A stretch of DNA of 64,000 nt from Sphingobacterium sp. Its GTDB lineage: Bacteria > Bacteroidota > Bacteroidia > Sphingobacteriales > Sphingobacteriaceae. The stretch is taken from positions 1 to 64,000 of the forward strand of contig JAITLV010000056.1 in the NCBI GenBank assembly GCA_031277685.1, in the 5' to 3' direction. A program made the translations under genes and the position numbers. Each line of letters starts with the position of its first letter. Positions within the stretch are counted from its first letter, which is position 1. The notes beneath the pieces are model-generated. The model saw only the letters and a program-made list of their open reading frames with translations, ran no database searches and was not told the DNA's origin. Shown here one piece after another: positions 44,451 through 52,151 of the stretch.

Positions 44451-45281
44451 CTATTCCTCCAATTGAAATGTTTTATCATTTATTTTTGTGGTTTTTAGGT
44501 TTAGTTTGAGTGAGATCAGTCTTATCAGATCTTCTGCTGTGGCTTTTTCTTTTGTAGCACTAATTTTGGAATTTGCAACACTTGGAGGGAAGTGAACTTC
44601 TATGCCGTAGGTATTTTCTAAAATTTTGATGGCATTAAAAAGTTCTAAGTCAGTAAATGAAATTGTGGCTGCATTGACGTTTTGAGATCCTCCCGTACTT
44701 TTAGTATTAACAATGGTAGCAACATCTTTATAACCGAAATTAGAGAATGTTTCTTTCGGATGGATAACAAATGCTTCTGTTGGTTTTTCCGTTTTTATAA
44801 CCTGAACTTTTCCCTCATAAAGATCAACGTTAAAATCCTGACCTCTCTGCGTAATTTTGAATACTGTTCCCAATACTTTTGTATCGTATGCCAATGTGTG
44901 GACAATAAATGGATGGTCCTTTGATTTCGAAACTCTAAAGATGGCATCACCATTTAGATAAACATCACGTGTTTTGGATGGAAAGTTACGTTCCACGGTT
45001 AATTTTGCTCCTGGTTGAAGTGTTACATGGGTGCTATCCTTTAATATGACTATTTTTTCGCCATTGTTTGCATAATAGACATCTGACTTTGCATAATTCT
45101 CATACATAAATATCCCACCTAAGATAAGTATGACAGCAATAGCAATTGATGAAGTTAACTTTATGACCTTATTTTTTCTTTTCCGTTTTTCTTTCAATCT
45201 GATCTGGGAAATAACTGTTTCCCACATTTCATTGCTTTCAGCTTGAGTAAGTGGAGGTATAGGTTCATGCTTGTCTTCCAT
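44451..45281 (-). CDS. FecR-family anti-sigma factor
   Basis: A 276-residue protein. A short cytoplasmic part (P-P-L-T-Q-A-E-S-N-E-M-W) is followed by one membrane helix (about 45-61). The periplasmic FecR domain contains V-T-L-Q-P-G-A-K-L-T-V-E-R-N-F, D-V-Y-L-N-G-D-A-I-F-R-V, H-P-F-I-V-H-T and V-L-G-T-V-F-K-I. It holds the ECF sigma factor until the STN domain of SusC reports substrate binding. It lies 84 bases downstream of the sigma gene. Confidence 0.88.
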   Translation of the reverse strand: MEDKHEPIPPLTQAESNEMWETVISQIRLKEKRKRKNKVIKLTSSIAIAVILILGGIFMYENYAKSDVYYANNGEKIVILKDSTHVTLQPGAKLTVERNFPSKTRDVYLNGDAIFRVSKSKDHPFIVHTLAYDTKVLGTVFKITQRGQDFNVDLYEGKVQVIKTEKPTEAFVIHPKETFSNFGYKDVATIVNTKSTGGSQNVNAATISFTDLELFNAIKILENTYGIEVHFPPSVANSKISATKEKATAEDLIRLISLKLNLKTTKINDKTFQLEE

Positions 45282-45365
45282 GATTGTTCTTCTTTATAAA
45301 TATATAGGAGGAAACATGAAAAAACCACAATGATTTTCAATAAAATTAACATATTTTATTGATTT

Positions 45366-45899
45366 TTAACTTTTTTTAAGAAATTTAAGCTTGTTTTTTA
45401 AGAAGATAAGAGACTGAGAGATGTGATATTCTACAGTACGTTTGGGGATATTCAAATTGATAGAGATCTGTTCCTGTGTAACTCCTTGTAATTTATTCAT
45501 TTTGAATATTTCACGTCGGATAGGAGGGAAGAGATCCTCAAGCGCTTTTTCAAGTGCGAGGAGATGCTCTTCTTTTTCTTCAAGTAGAATTAGATCATCA
45601 TTGCAATTATCAGAATATTGCATTTCGGATAAATCGGTAATCTGAAGTTTTGCATTTTTTCGATAATATTCAGCAATTTTCTGTGTACAGGTTTTTATTA
45701 GAATTGCTTCGATGTTACTGTTAGTAAAGCTTTTTCTATATTCCCATAGATGTATAAGAACATTCTGAAGCACATCTTTTGCGTCCTCTCTTTTCTGAAT
45801 CTTTTTTGAAATAAGCAGGAAGAGAAAGGAATCATATTGTTGAAGAAGCGTTCGATAGGCATGTTCTTCACGTGTAATATGTCTATAAGAGGACCACAT
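45366..45899 (-). CDS. ECF-type sigma factor (sigma-70 family)
   Basis: A 177-residue protein. Region 2 holds A-K-D-V-L-Q-N-V-L-I-H-L-W-E-Y-R (about 40-55), and region 4 has F-P-P-I-R-R-E-I-F-K-M-N-K-L-Q-G-V-T-Q-E-Q-I-S-I-N-L-N-I-P-K-R-T-V-E-Y-H. It recruits RNA polymerase to the adjacent sus promoter when released by FecR. It heads the minus-strand sigma-FecR-SusC-SusD-peptidase locus and diverges from the ptuA operon; the 190-base gap holds both promoters. Confidence 0.88.
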   Translation of the reverse strand: MWSSYRHITREEHAYRTLLQQYDSFLFLLISKKIQKREDAKDVLQNVLIHLWEYRKSFTNSNIEAILIKTCTQKIAEYYRKNAKLQITDLSEMQYSDNCNDDLILLEEKEEHLLALEKALEDLFPPIRREIFKMNKLQGVTQEQISINLNIPKRTVEYHISQSLIFLKNKLKFLKKS

Positions 45900-45915
45900 G
45901 GATATGTGTAAAAAG

Positions 45916-45923
45916 CAAATTTA
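45916..45923 (-). promoter_or_regulatory. Possible Bacteroidota -7 box of the sigma gene
   Basis: On the minus strand this reads TAAATTTG, matching the TAnnTTTG -7 consensus of Bacteroidota, 16 bases before the ATG at 45899. No clear TTTG at the -33 distance is seen, so the call is weak. Confidence 0.3.
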
Positions 45924-46088
45924 ATGATTATTTGATGATTAGATGTGTTTATTTTTGTGTTATTTTATTTTAATTGAGTGTATTGTTGTGATATTTTTAA
46001 TGGTGTGATTAGGTATTTGGGTGTTGATTAATATTGGAGTATAGTTGTATATTTAGGGGCTATAACCAAGAAGATATTTTATTAACCA

Positions 46089-47441
46089 ATGATAATTAGC
46101 TACAGTAAGGGAACTAAAACTTATAACTTATATGACCTTAAAAAGGTTCGTTCTAAAAATATATTTACAGTTATTGTAGGAAAGAACGGAAGTGGGAAAA
46201 GTAGATTATTGAATGGTATAATTGAGCCTTTTCTAGCACCAGATTTATTTAGGGATCATGCCAAAACAAAAGCTAGTGAAATTGCTTTTACCCAACCCCC
46301 TCAAAAGATAATAGCCGTTTCAACAAGTCCTTACGATAAATTTCCTATTTCTAAACCGTATTTTTTAAACAAAAAATATAGTATTGATAATAATGATACA
46401 AAAAGTAATTATTCATATGTGGGAATAAGAGATATTAGAAGCTCTGATTTTTCATTAGGCTTTATGTCCAAAATTATTAAAGAACTTCTATATGTTCAAT
46501 TTGAGAAGGAGGATTATGGGAAAATAGTCAGAGTACTTAATTATTTGGGTTATTCGGATGAACTGTTCTTAACTTTTGAAATAGTTATTACAAGAGGACA
46601 AATTAATAAACTCTTAGATAGCCCAAAACATGAGTATATACTACAGGATATATTTATGTATCGCGGTCCAGGTAAAATTAATATTTCATTTTTCGATTTT
46701 CCTACCAGAAGTTCTTATTTGGAAAAACTAGATAAATTGTGCGCAATTTTAGAAAAGTATAATTTAAGACACTTCAAAGGTAGACAGCAGGTCATTATGA
46801 ATGCTAAATTTATTCAATCTGATATACAAATGGATGATTTGTTGTTTTTAATGGAAGCTGGTATTGTAAAGCTAAGAGATGTGGGGATAAGAAAGCTTTC
46901 TAGCCAAAAGGTATACCGTATCAGCGAAGCCAGTTCTGGGGAACAGTGTATATTTACAACTTTCTTAGGAATCTCATCTAATATTGTAGACAACAGTTTG
47001 ATTGTAATTGACGAACCTGAAATATCGTTGCATCCTGAATGGCAAGAAAAGTACATTACTCTTTTGATTGATACATTTCAAAATTATAAAAATTGTCATT
47101 TTATCATTGCTACTCATTCTCCACAGCTTGTTTCGAGACTATCTACTGAAAATTGTTATGTTTTACAAATGGATAATGGAGAATTGAAGAATGCAGCTGA
47201 TATTGCCAATAATTCGGTCGATTTTCAACTTGCTAATGTTTTTGAAAGCCCTGGATTTAAGAATGAATATTTGGCCAGGATTTCTTTTTCTATTATTTCT
47301 AAAGTTGGTAAAACAAATAAATTTGATAAAGAGGATCTTAATAATTTTGAGGTATTAAAATCTCAAATCAAAAATCTGCAAAAAAATGACCCTATATTAG
47401 GACTATTTGAATTAATTAAAGAACTAAGAAGAAATGGCTGA
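46089..47441 (+). CDS. ptuA: PtuA-like AAA/ABC-type ATPase (Septu-like defence)
   Basis: A 450-residue ATPase of the ABC/SMC type found in Septu and related anti-phage systems. Walker A is G-K-N-G-S-G-K-S (31-38). The signature motif is S-E-A-S-S-G-E-Q (279-286), Walker B is L-I-V-I-D-E-P-E-I-S-L-H-P-E-W with D308 and E309, and the switch histidine is H343 in T-H-S-P-Q. It is soluble and lacks a Toprim domain, so it is not OLD-like. Its stop overlaps the HNH gene start by 8 bases, as expected for PtuA-PtuB. Such ATPases hold or trigger the nuclease during infection. Confidence 0.75.
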   Translation: MIISYSKGTKTYNLYDLKKVRSKNIFTVIVGKNGSGKSRLLNGIIEPFLAPDLFRDHAKTKASEIAFTQPPQKIIAVSTSPYDKFPISKPYFLNKKYSIDNNDTKSNYSYVGIRDIRSSDFSLGFMSKIIKELLYVQFEKEDYGKIVRVLNYLGYSDELFLTFEIVITRGQINKLLDSPKHEYILQDIFMYRGPGKINISFFDFPTRSSYLEKLDKLCAILEKYNLRHFKGRQQVIMNAKFIQSDIQMDDLLFLMEAGIVKLRDVGIRKLSSQKVYRISEASSGEQCIFTTFLGISSNIVDNSLIVIDEPEISLHPEWQEKYITLLIDTFQNYKNCHFIIATHSPQLVSRLSTENCYVLQMDNGELKNAADIANNSVDFQLANVFESPGFKNEYLARISFSIISKVGKTNKFDKEDLNNFEVLKSQIKNLQKNDPILGLFELIKELRRNG

Positions 47442-48087
47442 TATTGAGAATTCGATAACTTATACACCTCAAATCAAACAGCGAATTTCAGAACTAATTG
47501 CTAAATCAGACTTTAAAAGTTCAGATTGGTCAGAAGAAGATATTAGTGACATAAGGAAGTATATAAGGGATTATTATAGAGATTTAACTAAGAAATGCTT
47601 TTATTGTAGAAAAGACATATCTATTAAATCTGCAAATGGTTGTCATGTTGAGCATATTATTCCTAAAAGCAAAAGTTTACATTTTATGTTTGAACCTAAG
47701 AACCTCTGTGTAGTTTGCAATGACTGTAATGAGATCAAAAACAATAAAGAGGTATTAGGGAAGAGTGAAAAAGTAACCAAAGAAAATAGAGATTTTAAAA
47801 GATATCCGAGATCGTCTAATGCATTTCTGGTTGTGCATCCTCATTTTGATAATTATGATGATCATATTTTTCGCCGTGGAGATATTTATATTGATAAATC
47901 TCCCAAAGGATCATATACCATCTATATTTGTGAATTAAATCGGAAAATACATAAGTATGGGATGGATTCAATGGCTTTGACCCAATCAGAACTATTTGAT
48001 TTATTTAATAATATTATGAATGAAGCCAATTATAGCAAGCAGATAGGACTAATGAATAAATTACAAGAGTTTTTTATTCGTTTATAA
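47434..48087 (+). CDS. ptuB: PtuB-like HNH endonuclease
   Basis: A 217-residue HNH nuclease. The zinc cysteines are C55 and C58 (C-F-Y-C) with C95 and C98 (C-N-D-C), and the catalytic block is H71-V-E-H74-I-I-P-K-S with N90 in K-N-L. It is the effector nuclease in Septu-type pairs. A C-terminal region of about 100 residues follows, with F-L-V-V-H-P-H-F-D-N-Y-x-D-H-I-F and K-I-H-K-Y-G-M-D-S. The start codon lies within the end of the ptuA gene, so the two are translated together. The next gene is 27 bases away. Confidence 0.78.
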   Translation: MADIENSITYTPQIKQRISELIAKSDFKSSDWSEEDISDIRKYIRDYYRDLTKKCFYCRKDISIKSANGCHVEHIIPKSKSLHFMFEPKNLCVVCNDCNEIKNNKEVLGKSEKVTKENRDFKRYPRSSNAFLVVHPHFDNYDDHIFRRGDIYIDKSPKGSYTIYICELNRKIHKYGMDSMALTQSELFDLFNNIMNEANYSKQIGLMNKLQEFFIRL

Positions 48088-48114
48088 AATGTAAATAATT
48101 AAAAAAGAAATTAA

Positions 48115-48864
48115 ATGGGAAATTATGATGTTATGCAGGTTTGCCTAAATGGGCATCAGATAACAGAGAATTATTTAAAATCACCACAGTTTAGAAAAGC
48201 ATTCTGTACGACTTGTGGTCAAAGTACGATCCATCAATGCCCAAGTTGTGGAAGTGATATCAAAGGGGCTTATCATTATGAACGAGTAATATCACTAGGT
48301 CCTAGTGCTCCTGTACCTGATATTTGCGAATATTGTGGAGAAGATTTTCCATGGAGAGAAAAGAAAAACAGATTGGTGAAAGAATTGAAAGAGAATAAAG
48401 GAGATAATTTGTTTATTCTTGATCAAATATTTGATAAATTTCATTTAGTTGTAAAACAATTGCGACAACGATATAATGATAGAGAAACTCTTGATGTGGG
48501 AGATGAATATGATGTTCAAGATTTATTACACAGTCTTTTGGTAATATTTTATGACGATATTAGACCTGAAGAATGGACACCAAGTTATGCAGGGGCAAGT
48601 AGCCGGACAGATTTCCTTTTGAAAGATGAAAATATGGTAATCGAAGTTAAGAAGACTAGAAAGACATTAAAGGCTAGGCAATTAGGTGAAGAACTGATCA
48701 TTGATATCGCTCGCTATAAAAAACATCCAGATTGTAAATTATTATATTGCTTTGTTTATGATCCGGATGGATTTATTGTTAATCCAAAAGGGTTAGAAAA
48801 TGATTTAAATAGTGATGATCAAGAAATGAAGGTAAGGGTAAAAATAATACCCAAAGGTCATTAA
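48115..48864 (+). CDS. Zinc-ribbon (DUF2321) fused to DpnII/MboI-type PD-(D/E)XK nuclease
   Basis: A 249-residue protein. The N-terminal 80 residues hold several Cys pairs: C10, C31/C34, C42/C45 and C71/C74, a DUF2321-like cluster of zinc ribbons. A helical linker follows. The C-terminal domain has R-P-E-E-W-T-P-S-Y-A-G-A-S-S-R-T-D-F-L-L with D166, then E177-V-K179 (D-x10-E-x-K), and L-L-Y-C-F-V-Y-D-P-D-G. This is the REase_DpnII-MboI nuclease type. It probably cuts DNA, with the zinc ribbons binding nucleic acid or a partner. It sits 27 bases after ptuB and 53 bases before the fourth gene. Confidence 0.72.
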   Translation: MGNYDVMQVCLNGHQITENYLKSPQFRKAFCTTCGQSTIHQCPSCGSDIKGAYHYERVISLGPSAPVPDICEYCGEDFPWREKKNRLVKELKENKGDNLFILDQIFDKFHLVVKQLRQRYNDRETLDVGDEYDVQDLLHSLLVIFYDDIRPEEWTPSYAGASSRTDFLLKDENMVIEVKKTRKTLKARQLGEELIIDIARYKKHPDCKLLYCFVYDPDGFIVNPKGLENDLNSDDQEMKVRVKIIPKGH

Positions 48865-48917
48865 AATACGATGAGAACCTAAAAGACTTTTTTATAAATA
48901 ATTGTAATAGATAGATT

Positions 48918-50129
48918 ATGGTACATTTACATCCATTAAAATGTAAAAATTGTGGTGCTTATTGTTTTATAGAGTTTCTTGGAGTTAGTTTTAGAGATCC
49001 GGAGGATAAAAAAGGTTTTGGACTTAAAATACCGTTTTTTATTTGCAAGGAATGTGATAGTAGAGAAAGCATTATACCTGAAAGAAAATTTGAAACATTT
49101 AAAAATGATACATTACCAATAGTTAATGAAGGTGAATTTTTCGATATACCACTAAAAGTACTATTCCCGAAGCTTGATTCGGAAAAAAGATTCAAAGAGT
49201 ACGATCAACTAGATTTTCAATATGATTCAATGGATTATTATCTTATTCCTGGATTATATCGAGAAGAAGATGACGGATACTTGACACCTGTATTTTTCGA
49301 TAAAGATTTGTTACTCTATTATAATGGACATCCTGATTATTCGGTGAAGTTTACATCATTTTCTTCTTGTAATATTTATTATAAAGGAGAACCATTATTT
49401 AGCTGGGGATTTGGTATTAATAGAAATGGTCTTTTGTTTAAATGGCTTGGGGATTTGGATGAAGATTTTTCGGGGGACGATATGAGATCACATCTAAGAA
49501 GATTTCAAGCTTCTAACGTTACATCTGATCATGATGTTTTATCTAAGTTTTATTTGAGCCAGAACCCTTTTACAGTAGAAGATGCTTTTCAGGATTCTGA
49601 CAATGAATCATGTTTATTCAATCTAATAAATAAATTTAATAGCCAAGTAAGTGAAAAGTTCGGAGTTGAGCTGACCAAAGTTGACATTAGCCAATTGGCA
49701 GAGTATTATAAACCGCCAATTATGGAAGAAAGGGAACAGGTATTTGCTGCATTTCTTAGTTTAAATAAGTACCTTATTGAAAATTTACAAGAACAAAGTT
49801 TAAGGGAACTTTTATTGAAGGTAGGTTTAACCGACGATGATCTGAAGAAAGATGGGCGTAAACTTGGGAGTATGAAATTGTTTCAATTATTTATAGAGAA
49901 AGTTCTTTCCAAAGTAGATGCTGATAAAAAAGTTGCACCATTTTTTGTTTTAAATGATTTAAGGCAGTTACATGGGCATTTAAGCGGTAATAGTTTTGAA
50001 GATCGATATAATTCATGTAAGAAGAGACTTGGGTTAGAAAATACAGCATCTGATATACAAGTTTTTGAAGCTTTAGTGAAAAGTTTAATTCAACTTTATG
50101 AAGATCTTACTGGAGAAAAAAACGAATAA
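48918..50129 (+). CDS. Zinc-ribbon protein with a C-terminal R-x4-H motif, unknown family
   Basis: A 403-residue soluble protein. Near the N-terminus there is one zinc ribbon (C-K-N-C ... C-K-E-C, about residues 10-46). The middle (about 70-200) is beta-rich and unassigned. The last 170 residues are helical and contain V-L-N-D-L-R-Q-L-H-G-H-L-S-G, in which R349 and H354 fit the R-x4-H pattern of HEPN ribonucleases. The match is a single short motif, so the HEPN label is only a suggestion. It is the last gene of the ptuAB operon and converges on the XRE-S24 repressor gene. Confidence 0.5.
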   Translation: MVHLHPLKCKNCGAYCFIEFLGVSFRDPEDKKGFGLKIPFFICKECDSRESIIPERKFETFKNDTLPIVNEGEFFDIPLKVLFPKLDSEKRFKEYDQLDFQYDSMDYYLIPGLYREEDDGYLTPVFFDKDLLLYYNGHPDYSVKFTSFSSCNIYYKGEPLFSWGFGINRNGLLFKWLGDLDEDFSGDDMRSHLRRFQASNVTSDHDVLSKFYLSQNPFTVEDAFQDSDNESCLFNLINKFNSQVSEKFGVELTKVDISQLAEYYKPPIMEEREQVFAAFLSLNKYLIENLQEQSLRELLLKVGLTDDDLKKDGRKLGSMKLFQLFIEKVLSKVDADKKVAPFFVLNDLRQLHGHLSGNSFEDRYNSCKKRLGLENTASDIQVFEALVKSLIQLYEDLTGEKNE

Positions 50130-50147
50130 CTATGTTTATTTGATTAA

Positions 50148-50915
50148 TTAGCTATTTACTGATTTTTTTAGCTCTTGAATATCCTTAGTTAGGCCAAGAA
50201 GTATTTTCATTATATTTTGATCTGCATAATTAATTATTTCCTGTTCTTGCCCCGTAAAACTACCTGCAAACTGCCATATTTCATTTAAATCATGAAAAGG
50301 TATTTCTAAGTTATCGTAGAAGGGATTATCCGATTTCACAGTAATGGATTCGCTATTTATACTTTCAAGACGTTTGAATAGAAAGCCTTGCCGGGTAATA
50401 AGTAAGTAAGTTTTCTCTGCTTTCATATCACTTATGCTTTCCAAATATTGTCCAATAATATAGGTGCCATCTTGGTATGGCGGCATAGAATCACCTTCAA
50501 CCGGAAATGCGCGGTACTTTCCATTGTGTAGAAAGGGTAGGGACATGGTCTGTAAATTTTCAATATACTCAGGATCAGAATAACCCATTAAATAACCCAT
50601 TGATGCTTTATAAGGAATAATTTCAATTTTATTTTCTCCTTTGCCGTCTGTTTTAATGGGTAACAAAATCCGGTTATCCGGCAATTTGAGAATTTCATTC
50701 AAATTATATTTCCTTAGATCAATTGTTACCAGGAGATCCATGCTGACTCTATAGTAGCGTGCTATTCGCAATAGTATCTCAATAGGAGGTTCACTGGCTC
50801 CTTCTTCATATTTGCTATAACGAGCTCTCGTAATTAAAAGGGTATCTGCAACTGCCTGTTGAGAAGCCCTGATTTCGTTTCTCAGAAATCGCAGATTTTC
50901 AGATAGTAATGACAT
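50148..50915 (-). CDS. XRE-type repressor with S24 (LexA-like) peptidase domain
   Basis: A 255-residue protein. Residues about 1-65 form a helix-turn-helix: L-R-F-L-R-N-E-I-R-A-S-Q-Q-A-V-A-D-T-L-L-I-T-R-A-R-Y-S-K-Y-E-E-G-A. Residues about 130-230 are an S24 domain with the serine in V-E-G-D-S-M-P-P and the lysine in F-L-F-K-R-L. Such repressors cleave themselves when DNA is damaged. It is divergent from dinB. Its ATG (complement of 50913-50915) overlaps the first of two dyads, which makes autoregulation likely. Confidence 0.88.
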   Translation of the reverse strand: MSLLSENLRFLRNEIRASQQAVADTLLITRARYSKYEEGASEPPIEILLRIARYYRVSMDLLVTIDLRKYNLNEILKLPDNRILLPIKTDGKGENKIEIIPYKASMGYLMGYSDPEYIENLQTMSLPFLHNGKYRAFPVEGDSMPPYQDGTYIIGQYLESISDMKAEKTYLLITRQGFLFKRLESINSESITVKSDNPFYDNLEIPFHDLNEIWQFAGSFTGQEQEIINYADQNIMKILLGLTKDIQELKKSVNS

Positions 50916-50933
50916 TGCTATAATTTATAGCAA
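50915..50933. promoter_or_regulatory. Operator dyad 1 of the S24 repressor
   Basis: TTGCTATA (50915-50922) and TATAGCAA (50926-50933) around ATT, a perfect 19-bp dyad touching the repressor start codon. It shares TTGCTA-N7-TAGCAA with the second dyad. Confidence 0.75.
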
Positions 50934-50948
50934 CAAAATTAGTTTATT

Positions 50949-50967
50949 TTGCTAAAAAACATAGCAA
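50949..50967. promoter_or_regulatory. Operator dyad 2 of the S24 repressor
   Basis: TTGCTA (50949-50954) and TAGCAA (50962-50967) with 7 bases between, the same 19-bp design as dyad 1. Centres are 34 bases apart. It ends 25 bases before the dinB ATG, covering the likely dinB promoter. Confidence 0.72.
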
Positions 50968-50992
50968 TTTTGTAAAGTAAATTTTAACTGTC

Positions 50993-52141
50993 ATGGAACG
51001 TGCTATTGTACATATGGATCTGGATACATTCTTTGTATCCTGCGAAAGGCTTATCAACTCGGAGCTGAACGGTATTCCTTTAATTATTGGAGGTGGTGAT
51101 AGAGGTGTTGTTTCCTCCTGTAGTTATGAAGCAAGAAAATTTGGGGTACGTTCGGCGATGCCGATGCGGATGGCATTGCGCTTATGTCCACAGGCAAGAG
51201 TTGTTAAAGGGGATATGGAATTGTATAGTAAAATGTCCCATACCGTTACTGAGGTTATTGAAGGAAATGCACCGGTAATGGAGAAATCAAGTATAGACGA
51301 ATTCTATCTTGATCTTACGGGTATGGACAAATTTTTTGGTGCTTATAAGTGGACGAATGAACTTGGTGCAAAAATTGAAAAGGAGACAGGATTGCCAATT
51401 AGCTATGCATTATCGATCAATAAAACGGTTAGCAAAATTGGAACCGGAGAGTCGAAGCCACATGGACATCAGGAGATCCCGTCCATAGGGGTGCATTCAT
51501 TTCTTAATCCGTTACCTATAAAAAAGATGCCCGGTGTTGGAGATGCTACATTTCGACTTTTATCCCGTGTTGGAATAAGAACCATAGGAACGCTCTCGGA
51601 AATGCCTGTGGATGTATTGCAGCAGATGATCGGAAAGAATGGTACTGATCTTTGGCGAAAAGCAAACGGAAACGATGACTCACCTGTAGTTCCATATTCT
51701 GAGCGCAAATCAATCGGAAAGGAAAGAACATTCAGCAGTGATACAATGGATATTAAAGAAGTAAAAGGTGTAATTGCTGGAATGGCAGAACAATTGGCCC
51801 ATCAACTCCGTCAGGAGAAATGGCTCACCTCAACTGTGGTGATTAAAATAAGATATTCAAACTTTGATACAGAGACCAAGCAATGTCGCGTAAGCTACAC
51901 TTCAGCGGATCACACATTGGGCAGAGTAGCGTTGGAACTTTTTGACAAGGTTTATTCCCGTCGGATGCGCTTACGTTTGGTAGGTTTACGTTTTACTGAT
52001 CTTGTCCATGGTTGTTACCAGATGAATTTATTTGAAGACTCTTCTGAACTGATCAATCTGTATCAGGCAATGGACAACATTAAGACCCGTTTTGGAAATG
52101 ATGCGGTTGGCAGGGCTGTTGGGTTTAATTTTCCACGATAA
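50993..52141 (+). CDS. dinB: DinB/ImuB-like Y-family DNA polymerase
   Basis: A 382-residue Y-family polymerase. Motif 1 is V-H-M-D-L-D-T-F-F-V-S-C-E-R, and the catalytic S-S-I-D-E-F-Y-L-D-L follows near residue 101. S-Y-A-L-S-I-N-K-T-V-S-K-I and the C-terminal little-finger domain are present. It bypasses DNA lesions with low fidelity. It is divergent from the XRE-S24 repressor and separated by two matching operators. The dnaE-like gene starts 11 bases later, so the two are co-transcribed and probably act together in lesion bypass. Confidence 0.88.
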   Translation: MERAIVHMDLDTFFVSCERLINSELNGIPLIIGGGDRGVVSSCSYEARKFGVRSAMPMRMALRLCPQARVVKGDMELYSKMSHTVTEVIEGNAPVMEKSSIDEFYLDLTGMDKFFGAYKWTNELGAKIEKETGLPISYALSINKTVSKIGTGESKPHGHQEIPSIGVHSFLNPLPIKKMPGVGDATFRLLSRVGIRTIGTLSEMPVDVLQQMIGKNGTDLWRKANGNDDSPVVPYSERKSIGKERTFSSDTMDIKEVKGVIAGMAEQLAHQLRQEKWLTSTVVIKIRYSNFDTETKQCRVSYTSADHTLGRVALELFDKVYSRRMRLRLVGLRFTDLVHGCYQMNLFEDSSELINLYQAMDNIKTRFGNDAVGRAVGFNFPR

Positions 52142-52151
52142 ATGCACAAGT

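Noticed and set aside
46089..47441. OLD-family (Gabija GajA-like) nuclease
   Set aside because: The C-terminus after the H-loop has no Toprim motifs, and an HNH partner overlaps it, so PtuA fits better.
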